DNA from: JBFFXF01 sp041569895
GTDB lineage: Bacteria > Planctomycetota > UBA8108 > JACQVS01
Direction of reading: 5' to 3'
Length of the DNA stretch: 20,967 nucleotides
Assembly: GCA_041569895.1 (NCBI GenBank)
Contig: JBFFXF010000116.1
Span: 1 to 20,967, forward strand
The position numbers were made by a program, and so were the translations under genes. The notes under the pieces are model-generated. The model was not told the origin of the DNA. It worked only from the letters and a program-made list of their open reading frames with translations, and ran no database searches. Positions 6,867 to 13,760 of the stretch are shown one piece after another (the first letter of the stretch is position 1; the number at the start of each line of letters is the position of its first letter).

Positions 6867-7916
6867 TCAGTGATACGGGTCGGCGGCGGTGACGCCGGCC
6901 CGCGTCACGACGCCGCGCAGGAGGCGACCGAGGATGTCGGCGCCGGTGATCACCCGCCTCGCGTTCCCCCAGACGAGAATCAGATCGTGATCGACGACGT
7001 CGTCCTCCGAGGATTGCGCGGACACCTTGAGTCGCGAGATCGGGTCGGCGAGTCGGGTGTCGTGATCGCTGACGACGATCGGACGGTGGCAGTACAGATA
7101 GGGATTGAATCCGTTCGTCGAGAGCAGCGCTCCGCGGAGGAAGCCGTCCGCGTCGAGCACCACCCGCGGCACGCCCTCCGGATCGGCGATGATCACCCAC
7201 TTCTTTCCGGAGCGGTCGATCGAGCGGAGGAACGGATCGGCGGGCACGCGCTCGAACTCGGGAAACGCCGGGCGCTGGTCCTTGACGGGAAGCGTGATGA
7301 CGCTCTCGGGGTCGACCGCCTCGCCCTCCTGCGACACGGTGAGGTCATCGAGGCTGAGGAAGTTCAGGGCGCCGATCCCCTCGAGGCGCTCGATGTCGGA
7401 CCGCTCCGACTCGACGTGTCTCTTGATCACCTCGCGCAGGTCGCGCTCGAGGAAGTACGCGATCTCCTCGACCCCGAGCCACCAGTCGAGGACCCTGGCG
7501 GTCGGCTTCGCCACCGGCCAGAGCACGGTCTGGTAGATCTTCAGCACCGGGGCCAGGACGGATGCCATGCGAAGGGCGTTCCTCGAGAAGTAGGCCTGCG
7601 GTGCGATCTCCCCGAGGAACGTGATCACAAAAGTCGAGAAGGCGAACGCCGCGACGCCGACCATCACCGACTCCGACAGCAGCGTCAGCAGGCAGTTGAC
7701 CGAGACGTTTCCCCACAGCACCGTCGTCAACAGGAAGTGCGAGTCCTTCCTCAGACCGAGGACGATCTCGGCCTCTCGGCTGCCACTCGCGGCCGCGACC
7801 TCCAGACGGAGTCGGCTGACGCCGAAGAGCGCCAGGTTGAGACCGGAGAAGATCGCCGAATTCGCGATACAGAAAAAAATGCCGGTCCACGTCAGAACGA
7901 TCGTCGCACTCGTCAT
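6867..7916 (-). CDS. CNNM/DUF21 transmembrane-domain protein
   Basis: The protein has 349 residues. Residues about 1-180 are a CNNM (DUF21) membrane domain: FSGLNLALFGVSRLRLEV is the hallmark SGxNLxxxxxxxxRLxxL helix, followed by LLTTVLWGNVSVNCLLTLL and FSTFVITFLGEIAPQAYFSRN. The family includes CorC/CNNM magnesium or cobalt exporters. The rest (about 180-349) sits where a CBS pair would be; parts such as DLTVSQEGEAVDPESVITLPV and KKWVIIADPEGVPRVVLD fit a degenerate CBS pair. A CorC_HlyC C-terminal domain is not seen. GGGAG is 8 nt before the ATG at 7916. Divalent cation export is inferred from the family. The gene is divergent from the potassium channel, with 257 bp between the two starts. 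Confidence 0.82.
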   Translation of the reverse strand: MTSATIVLTWTGIFFCIANSAIFSGLNLALFGVSRLRLEVAAASGSREAEIVLGLRKDSHFLLTTVLWGNVSVNCLLTLLSESVMVGVAAFAFSTFVITFLGEIAPQAYFSRNALRMASVLAPVLKIYQTVLWPVAKPTARVLDWWLGVEEIAYFLERDLREVIKRHVESERSDIERLEGIGALNFLSLDDLTVSQEGEAVDPESVITLPVKDQRPAFPEFERVPADPFLRSIDRSGKKWVIIADPEGVPRVVLDADGFLRGALLSTNGFNPYLYCHRPIVVSDHDTRLADPISRLKVSAQSSEDDVVDHDLILVWGNARRVITGADILGRLLRGVVTRAGVTAADPYH

Positions 7917-8130
7917 CGAGTCAGCTCCCGAGAGATGTCACCCGGCGGCTCGCTCACCGGGAGCCGCCCGCCGTTGCGGCCCGCATTGTCGGCGACCGCC
8001 GCGCGGGAATCCACGGTGTGACGGGGACGGCGCAGCGCGACTGCCGGCGCCCGGCGGGAAACCGGTCCGCTTCGGCTCGCCGGCGCGGTACCATTCCCCG
8101 GACGCGGTCCCGGAGGCCGGACGCGGGAGA

Positions 8131-8145
8131 GCGCCCGGGGGGCGC
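8131..8145 (+). promoter_or_regulatory. GC hairpin in the channel gene leader
   Basis: GCGCCC (8131-8136), GGG loop, GGGCGC (8140-8145). It ends 15 nt before the AGGAGG ribosome site at 8161-8166 of the channel gene. It may tune translation or be chance in GC-rich DNA. Confidence 0.3.
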
Positions 8146-8173
8146 CCGGGACCCCGGATCAGGAGGGAACGAC

Positions 8174-9160
8174 ATGGAAGGCAAGGAACCCGAGAAGCGG
8201 GCGAGAGGCCGGCGGTCGACGATGTTCCGGATGATCCGCGGGGGACCGGCCCTCGTGGCCGCCCTGGACTACGGCTTCATCGCGCTCATCACCCTGAACG
8301 TCATCGCGGTCATCCTGGAGACGGTGAAGTCGATCCACGACCCCGCTAAGGGGCTCTTCCGCTGGTTCGAGGTCTTCTCGGTGATCGTCTTCACGATCGA
8401 GTACCTGGTGCGCCTCTACTTCTCGCCGCAGCACGAGAGCGGCCGCTACCGCCACCCCGTGCGCGGACGGCTCCTGTGGGCCCTCAGTCCGCTCGCGCTG
8501 GTCGACCTGCTGGCCGTGCTGCCCTTCTACATCTCGCTCATCGGTCTTTCGGTCGACCTCCGCTTCCTCCGGGCACTGCGACTGATCCGCATTTTCAAGC
8601 TGACGCGATACTCCCCGGCGATGGGCATCCTGCTCAGGGTGCTCAAGGAGGAGATGCCCTCGTTCGGGGCGGCGCTCTTCATCCTCGTCGTCATCCTGAT
8701 CCTCGCCGCGAGCGGCATCTACCTGGTGGAGCACGAGGCGCAGCCCGAGGCGTTCGGGAGCATCCCGAGCGCCATGTGGTGGGCGGTGGCGACGCTGACG
8801 ACGGTCGGTTACGGCGACGTCACGCCGACGACGGCGGCGGGGAAGATGTTCGGCTCGCTCGTCACCATCGTCGGCATCGGCATGGTCGCGCTCCCGGCGG
8901 GCATACTCTCGAGCGCCTTCTCCGATCACCTCAGGCGCCGGCGCGAGGAGTACCGCGAGCTCCTCGAGGAGGCGATGGAGGACGGAGAGTTGACGGCGAA
9001 GGAACGCCGCGAGCTGCGCCGGAAGCGCGAGGAGCTCGCGCTCGATGCCGACGACGCCCGCCGGATGCGGGAGGCGGTCGACGAGGCGCAGCCCGTTTCC
9101 ACCACGGTCTGCCCGCGCTGCGGTCACCGCTTCGACGCCGGCGAGACGGGTGGCGCCTGA
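8174..9160 (+). CDS. Kv-type voltage-gated potassium channel with C-terminal CxxC tail
   Basis: The protein has 328 residues from the ATG at 8174, placed 7 nt after AGGAGG. Six membrane segments and a pore loop are visible. S4 carries basic residues at every third position: R130, R133, R136, R139, K142, R145. The pore has TTVGYGD (209-215), the potassium selectivity filter, followed by S6 (TIVGIGMVALPAGIL). After S6 comes a charged, likely coiled-coil tail (about 255-300: RRRREEYRELLEEAMEDGELTAKERR) and a terminal CPRCGHRF (Cys313, Cys316), half of a zinc ribbon. A tetramer could bring four such halves together; this is inference. It acts in the inner membrane and gates K+ by voltage. Confidence 0.93.
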   Translation: MEGKEPEKRARGRRSTMFRMIRGGPALVAALDYGFIALITLNVIAVILETVKSIHDPAKGLFRWFEVFSVIVFTIEYLVRLYFSPQHESGRYRHPVRGRLLWALSPLALVDLLAVLPFYISLIGLSVDLRFLRALRLIRIFKLTRYSPAMGILLRVLKEEMPSFGAALFILVVILILAASGIYLVEHEAQPEAFGSIPSAMWWAVATLTTVGYGDVTPTTAAGKMFGSLVTIVGIGMVALPAGILSSAFSDHLRRRREEYRELLEEAMEDGELTAKERRELRRKREELALDADDARRMREAVDEAQPVSTTVCPRCGHRFDAGETGGA

Positions 9161-9164
9161 CGAC

Positions 9165-9193
9165 GGTGGCCGTCCCACGAAGCGACGGCCATC
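9165..9193 (+). terminator. Hairpin after the channel gene
   Basis: TGGCCGTC (9167-9174) and GACGGCCA (9184-9191) form an 8-bp perfect stem, extendable by a G·T and a G-C pair to 9165-9193, with a 9-base loop. It begins 5 nt after the channel stop. There is no T run, so termination strength is uncertain. Confidence 0.5.
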
Positions 9194-9274
9194 TGATAAC
9201 GCCTGCCGCTCTCGAATCCGGCGCGGAAATGACGAAGACACGGCAGAGCCCTGCTCTATGACAGGAGAGCGCCC

Positions 9275-9718
9275 GTGGAGATCGTACGAGAGTACTGGTG
9301 GGTCGGACTGCTGACGGTGCCGCTGCTGGCGGTGGTCCTCCGGTGGGCCCTCGGAGGGTGGTTCGCGGCCCTCCGGCAAAGGAAGGAGGGTCTCTTCCGG
9401 GACATCACCAGGGCGACGTGTCCGGGGTGCACCCGCGAGATCCGAATCAGGGAGCTCGAACGGCGGGGCAGCCGGCTGCAGCCGAGGTATCACTGCCCGC
9501 ACTGCGAGGTGCGCGTCGGGCGAGACCGCGCGTCGACGGCCCTGATGACGGCCGGAACTCTCGGGAGCATCGTCTGCACCGTGCTGCTGCCCGCGCGCGA
9601 AGCGCTCCACCCGACGCTGCACGCGGGGTTCCTGCTCGTGTTCTCGCTCTCGATCGTCTCGATCCTCGTGGCGATCGGCCGGGCGAGACTCGTCGTCCAC
9701 GAGAACCGGGAGAGCTGA
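9275..9718 (+). CDS. Membrane protein with cytoplasmic zinc ribbon
   Basis: The protein has 147 residues from a GTG start at 9275, with AGGAGAG 6 nt upstream. One helix lies at the N-terminus (about 6-30: YWWVGLLTVPLLAVVLRWALGGWF), then a zinc ribbon with CPGC (about 50-53) and CPHC (about 74-77), then two helices (about 91-108 and 115-135). The ribbon layout with 20 residues between the CxxC pairs is typical of zinc-binding modules. No family is recognised. It follows the potassium channel, which also carries a CxxC, but a hairpin separates them. Convergent with the amidohydrolase, with 37 bp between stops. Confidence 0.72.
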   Translation: MEIVREYWWVGLLTVPLLAVVLRWALGGWFAALRQRKEGLFRDITRATCPGCTREIRIRELERRGSRLQPRYHCPHCEVRVGRDRASTALMTAGTLGSIVCTVLLPAREALHPTLHAGFLLVFSLSIVSILVAIGRARLVVHENRES

Positions 9719-9755
9719 CCCGCTTCGGGCGAGGCGTCCGCGTACCGTTCCCGCG

Positions 9756-11009
9756 TCAGACCGCCGGCGAGCGCTTGTGGAGCTCGCCGTCCTTCATGAC
9801 GACGAGGAGGTTCTCCCGCTCCATCAGCACCTTCGGATCGTCGAGCGGGTCGGCGTTGACGAGCAGGAGATCGGCGAGGAAACCCTCCTGGATCTGACCG
9901 AGCTCCCCCGGCATGTCCATCGCCTCGCCGCCGTACTTGGTCATCGTCAGGATCGCCTCGATCGGCGTGAACTCGAAGTAGCGGACGAAGTGGTCGAGGT
10001 CGCGCGCGTTGTTGCCGTGCGGCGTCAGGCCGAAGCCGTAGTCGCCGCCGCCGAGGAGCTTGACGCCGCGGCGCTTGAGCTCGCGGGCCGTCCTGGCGGC
10101 GCCCTCGAGTTCCTCGCGAAAGCCCATCTCGAGGACCTGCTCCTCGGTGAACCACTTCGACCCCTCGTACGCGGCGATCGCCGTGAAGCCGATGTTCGGG
10201 CTGACGAAGACCCAGTCCCGATTCGCCTCGAGCATGTCGAGCGCCTCCTCGTCCGCGAAGTTCGCGTGATAGATCACCTTCACTCCGTGGCGCACGCAGC
10301 GCTTGACCGACTCGGCGCTGCGCGCGTGCGCGCTCATGCGCTTTCCGTGCGCGTGCACCACCTCGGCGGCGGCCGCGACCTCCGCCTCGCTCATCACCGT
10401 CGTCTCCGAGCCGGCGTGCGGCACGAAGCTGTCGCCGGAGACGACGAGCTTGATGATGTCGACTCCCTCGCGGATCAGCTCGCGGGTGACGCGGCGGTAC
10501 TCCTCGGGCCCGTCGATCATCAGGGCCATCGACTTGACGTCCGGCATGTGGAGCGTGCGCATGTCTCCGAGCCCGCCGGTGACCGTCAGCCAGGGACTGG
10601 CCGCGAGGAGCCGCGGACCGGGAATCTCGCCGGCGTTGATGGCGTTCCGGATGACCACGTCGAGACGCGGCTTGGCGGCGGCGGCGCTGATGCACGACGT
10701 GATGCCGTGGTCGAGATACAGCCGCGCGTTGTGCATCGTGATCAGCGTGTGCTCTTCCGGCGGAATCGCTCCGAGCTTCGCGAGGTCGTCGGTGTTGTCG
10801 ATGCTGAGGTGCGCGTGCGACTCGATCAGGCCGGGCATCACGGTCGCGCTGCCGCCCCCGTCGATGATCTCCGCGCCGTCGCGCGGCAGCGAGCCGGGCC
10901 GGTCCGTGACCGCCGTGATCCGATTGCCCTCGACGAGCACGTCGCCGGGGTAGGGATCGGCCCCGGTGCAGTCGAGCACGCGAACGCCGGTGAACAGGAT
11001 CCTGGCCAT
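9756..11009 (-). CDS. Metal-dependent amidohydrolase (imidazolonepropionase-like)
   Basis: The protein has 417 residues, normal for the family. N-terminal composite sheet (residues 1-55) and catalytic barrel with HAH at 65-67 (GLIESHAHLS), a lysine likely to be carboxylated in GVDIIKLVVSG, His in RMSAHARS and in KVIYHANF, and Asp in GGGDYGFG. The C-terminal strand set is GFLADLLLVNADPLDD and LLVVMKDGELH. This subtype acts on N-acyl amino acids, prolidase-type dipeptides or other amide bonds; the substrate is not readable. GAGGTGA lies just before the ATG. The aldolase gene ends 55 bp upstream, so both likely form one transcript in organic-acid or amide catabolism. Confidence 0.88.
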   Translation of the reverse strand: MARILFTGVRVLDCTGADPYPGDVLVEGNRITAVTDRPGSLPRDGAEIIDGGGSATVMPGLIESHAHLSIDNTDDLAKLGAIPPEEHTLITMHNARLYLDHGITSCISAAAAKPRLDVVIRNAINAGEIPGPRLLAASPWLTVTGGLGDMRTLHMPDVKSMALMIDGPEEYRRVTRELIREGVDIIKLVVSGDSFVPHAGSETTVMSEAEVAAAAEVVHAHGKRMSAHARSAESVKRCVRHGVKVIYHANFADEEALDMLEANRDWVFVSPNIGFTAIAAYEGSKWFTEEQVLEMGFREELEGAARTARELKRRGVKLLGGGDYGFGLTPHGNNARDLDHFVRYFEFTPIEAILTMTKYGGEAMDMPGELGQIQEGFLADLLLVNADPLDDPKVLMERENLLVVMKDGELHKRSPAV

Positions 11010-11064
11010 GAGGTCACCTCTCGCGCCCGGGGGCGCTTCCCGCCCGCTTTCGCGTCACGGGCGC

Positions 11065-11814
11065 TCAACGGAGGTCGTCCAGCAAGCTCCTGGCGCCGTT
11101 GCCGAGGAAGAGCGTGTCCACTCCCGCCACGATGAGCGTGCAGCCCCGCTCGATATACGGCCGCAGCGCATCCGCCGAGACGCCGAACCAGCCGACGGGC
11201 ATGCCGGCGGCGAGGCACGTCTCGATGACGTGGTCGAGGGCCTCGACGACGGCGGGGTGGTCGATCTGACCCATCCTGCCGAGGCTGGCCGAGAGGTCGT
11301 AGGGACCGAGCTGCACGGCGTCGATCCCCTCCACCCTGACGATCGATTCGATGTTCTCGACGGCCCGCTCGTGCTCGGCCTGGACCACGACCACGACGCG
11401 GTCGTTGGCCGAGTCGAGGTACTCCTGGAAACGCATGCCGTAGCCGTGCGCGCGACCGAGCCCGACTCCCCGCGACCCCGCCGGCGAGTAGCGCGCGTAC
11501 CGCACCACGCTCGCGGCCTCGTCCGCGGTGTTCACCTGCGGCACGATGATCCCGGTGGCGCCGAGATCGAGGACCTTCTTGATCGGCGCCTCTGCGGCTC
11601 CGGGAACGCGGACGAGGCATGCCGCACGATCGCCGACCGCCTGGAGGATCCCGAGGATGTCCGCCGACTCGAGCGGGCCGTGCTCGGCGTCGAGGAACAG
11701 CCAGTCGAGACCGATCCCGGCGAGGATCTCCGCCGCCGCGGGCTCCGGCAGCGTCACCATGGTGCCGAGCAGCTTCTCGCGCCTCCGGAGGCGGGACCGG
11801 AACTCGTCTCCCAT
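11065..11814 (-). CDS. HpcH/HpaI-family class II aldolase
   Basis: The protein has 249 residues when started at the ATG at 11814. This start puts the catalytic histidine (DAEHGP) at position 45, as in HpaI of E. coli; earlier starts at 11874 and 11841 have no better ribosome site. Arg69 (LVRVPG) matches the substrate-binding Arg. Metal ligands are the Glu of VVVQAEHERA and Asp of LGPYDLSASLG. The glycine loop AGSRGVGLGRA is present. The family cleaves 4-hydroxy-2-keto acids into pyruvate and an aldehyde, with Mg or Mn. The next gene downstream is an amidohydrolase. Related members include citrate lyase-like and 2-keto-3-deoxy-rhamnonate aldolases, so the substrate is open. Confidence 0.88.
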   Translation of the reverse strand: MGDEFRSRLRRREKLLGTMVTLPEPAAAEILAGIGLDWLFLDAEHGPLESADILGILQAVGDRAACLVRVPGAAEAPIKKVLDLGATGIIVPQVNTADEAASVVRYARYSPAGSRGVGLGRAHGYGMRFQEYLDSANDRVVVVVQAEHERAVENIESIVRVEGIDAVQLGPYDLSASLGRMGQIDHPAVVEALDHVIETCLAAGMPVGWFGVSADALRPYIERGCTLIVAGVDTLFLGNGARSLLDDLR

Positions 11815-11925
11815 GCGACGCATCCTATCAGCGGGCGCCATCGCGCTCAACGACGCGGTGCGATGCACGCCCACTGCGGGCGGGATACTGCGGGCGGAAC
11901 GACGTGAAGGATCGCGCAGGAGGAC

Positions 11926-12255
11926 TCAGTTGTGCGGGAACCTCCGCCCGCTCGCCCTGATCGGGCGGCTGGCCTTCGTCGCCGTCGGCTTCACCAGGCA
12001 CTGCGGGCACGCCTCGAACTTCTCGCCCTTCTCCAGGTAAGCGCAGGCCATGCGATCGCAGTCGGCGCAGACCGTCTCGAGCTTCACGTGGTAGAGTCGC
12101 GCGGTTCTCTTGGGATGTCGATGGCCGTGCCGCACCCAGACGGCCTCGCACTTCGCGCAACTGACCGCCTCGGACGCATCGTCAACGGCGTCTCGTGACA
12201 CGCAGCTGGCGGTCGACAACACCAGGGCGAGCGCGAACAGCAGGAAGATCCTCAT
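11926..12255 (-). CDS. Cysteine-rich lipoprotein with CxxC motifs
   Basis: The protein has 109 residues. The signal peptide (MRIFLLFALALVLSTASC) ends with Cys18 as a lipobox. The mature part has CAKC, CADCDRMAC and CPQC plus a His-rich stretch (RHGHRHPKR), and a basic tail (KASRPIRASGRRF). Spacing of CxxC pairs suggests one or two zinc ribbons or a metal site. GGAG lies upstream of the ATG at 12255. A similar motif arrangement is found in small uncharacterised lipoproteins; a metal-binding role is inference. It is divergent from the sulfatase operon, and 111 bp separate its stop from the aldolase start. Confidence 0.72.
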   Translation of the reverse strand: MRIFLLFALALVLSTASCVSRDAVDDASEAVSCAKCEAVWVRHGHRHPKRTARLYHVKLETVCADCDRMACAYLEKGEKFEACPQCLVKPTATKASRPIRASGRRFPHN

Positions 12256-12465
12256 GGTTCTGACTCCTCAATAGAAAACCGGCGTTAACGCCCCCCCCGG
12301 CCGGCGAGGATCCTGGCAATCCCCGTCCCTCTGTCCAGCCGTCACGGGACACAGTACCATTGGGGCCCGAGACCGGCAACGGGAAAGCCGCTCGCTGCTG
12401 CGCGTGCTCGACGCTGGCGTCGTCACTGGCGTCGAGCGACAGGTCCCGGACTCGAGGAGCTCGCG
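12256..12465. other. Divergent intergenic region
   Basis: This 210-bp region between the Cys-rich lipoprotein and the sulfatase should hold promoters for both. It contains a C run (about 12291-12298) and the hairpin at 12406-12437. No confident -35/-10 boxes were found. Confidence 0.5.
12406..12437 (+). promoter_or_regulatory. Alternative-hairpin leader upstream of the sulfatase
   Basis: GCTCGACGC (12406-12414) and GCGTCGAGC (12429-12437) make a 9-bp stem with a 14-base loop. The left arm can instead pair with CGTCG inside that loop (12409-12422), so two structures exclude each other. It ends 28 bp before the sulfatase ATG. A regulatory role is inference. Confidence 0.4.
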
Positions 12466-13758
12466 ATGACCCGCCGTGTTCTGCTCCAGATCGCCGTCGC
12501 CGTCGCCGCGCCGACGATGCTCGCCTCCGTCGAGCGCCCGAACGTCGTGTTCATCCTCGCCGACGACCTCGGCCAGGAGACCATCGGCTGCTACGGGGGC
12601 GCATCGTACGGCACGCCGCGGCTCGATGCGCTGGCGCGAGCGGGGCTCCGCTTCGAGCACTGCTACGCGATGCCGGTCTGCCATCCGACCCGCGTCACGC
12701 TGCTCAGCGGCCGCTACCCGTTCCGGCTCGGCCACCCGCGCTGGGGCACGTACCCGCCGGGGGAGGAGCGCCGGACGCTGGTGCACGCCCTGCGCGACGC
12801 CGGGTATGCGACGGCGATCGCCGGCAAGTGGCAGCTGACGCTGCTCCGCAAGGACCCGGAGCACCCCCACCGGCTCGGCTTCGACGAGTACAGCCTCTTC
12901 GGGTGGCACGAGGGGCCGCGTTACTACCGGCCACTGATCTGGCAGAACGGCACGCTGCGCGAGGACGTGGCCGGGCGCTACGGACCCGACGTCTTCTGCG
13001 ACTTCCTCATCGACTTCATGGAGCGCCACCGCGAGCGCCCGTTCTTCGCGTTCTACTCGATGGCGCTCTGTCACGACGTCACCGACGACCTCGAGCGCCC
13101 GGTGCCGTTCGGGCCACGCGGCCGCTACGACAGCTACCGCGAGATGGTCGAGGCGATGGACGATCGCGTCGGGCGAGTCGTCGACGCCGTCGACCGGCTC
13201 GGGCTCGCCGGGCGCACGCTGATCGTCTTCACCGCCGACAACGGCACGCCGACACGCTCGATCATCACCGCGCGCGACGGCCGCTACATCCGCGAGCCGA
13301 TCTCGTCGATGCGGGGATCGACGGTCGTCCCCGGTGGCAAGGGCGCGCTCACCGAGGGCGGCACGCGCGTGCCGCTGATCGCTCGCTGGCAGGGCGTCAT
13401 TCCCGGGGGCCAGGTCTCGGGCGAGCTCGTCGACTGCAGCGACTTCCTGGTGACCTTCGCCGAGCTCGCAGGCGCGACGCTCCCCGCGGGCGTGACGCTC
13501 GACGGCCGCAGCTTCGCCCACGTCCTGAAGGGACGGCCGGCGAGCGGACGTCGGTGGGCCTACGCGGAGCGCGGCAAGACGAGCTGGGTGCGCACCGCGA
13601 GGTGGAAGCTCTACCGCGACGGACGGCTCTTCGATCTGCGCGACGATCCGGGAGTGGAGAAACCGATCGCCGCCGGCGCGAGCGCCGACGCCGACGAGGA
13701 GGCGCGAGCCTCCCGCGAGAAGCTGCAGAGGGCTCTCCGCGAGCTCTTCGGGGAGTGA
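12466..13758 (+). CDS. Sulfatase (arylsulfatase A-like)
   Basis: The protein has 430 residues. The N-terminus MTRRVLLQIAVAVAAPTMLA resembles a Tat or Sec signal. DDLGQ (33-37) supplies metal-binding Asp residues. CHPTR at 72-76 is the C-x-P-x-R motif whose Cys72 would be converted to formylglycine. GKW (120-122) and FTADNGTPT match later active-site blocks, as do KGALTEGGTRVPLIARWQG and FAELAGA near the C-terminus. The enzyme removes sulfate esters from a sugar or other substrate outside the cytoplasm. GAGGAG precedes the ATG. It is followed after 2 nt by the copper ATPase gene. An FGE-like domain is encoded at the right edge, but it is not clear that it is the activating enzyme. Confidence 0.92.
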   Translation: MTRRVLLQIAVAVAAPTMLASVERPNVVFILADDLGQETIGCYGGASYGTPRLDALARAGLRFEHCYAMPVCHPTRVTLLSGRYPFRLGHPRWGTYPPGEERRTLVHALRDAGYATAIAGKWQLTLLRKDPEHPHRLGFDEYSLFGWHEGPRYYRPLIWQNGTLREDVAGRYGPDVFCDFLIDFMERHRERPFFAFYSMALCHDVTDDLERPVPFGPRGRYDSYREMVEAMDDRVGRVVDAVDRLGLAGRTLIVFTADNGTPTRSIITARDGRYIREPISSMRGSTVVPGGKGALTEGGTRVPLIARWQGVIPGGQVSGELVDCSDFLVTFAELAGATLPAGVTLDGRSFAHVLKGRPASGRRWAYAERGKTSWVRTARWKLYRDGRLFDLRDDPGVEKPIAAGASADADEEARASREKLQRALRELFGE

Positions 13759-13760
13759 CC

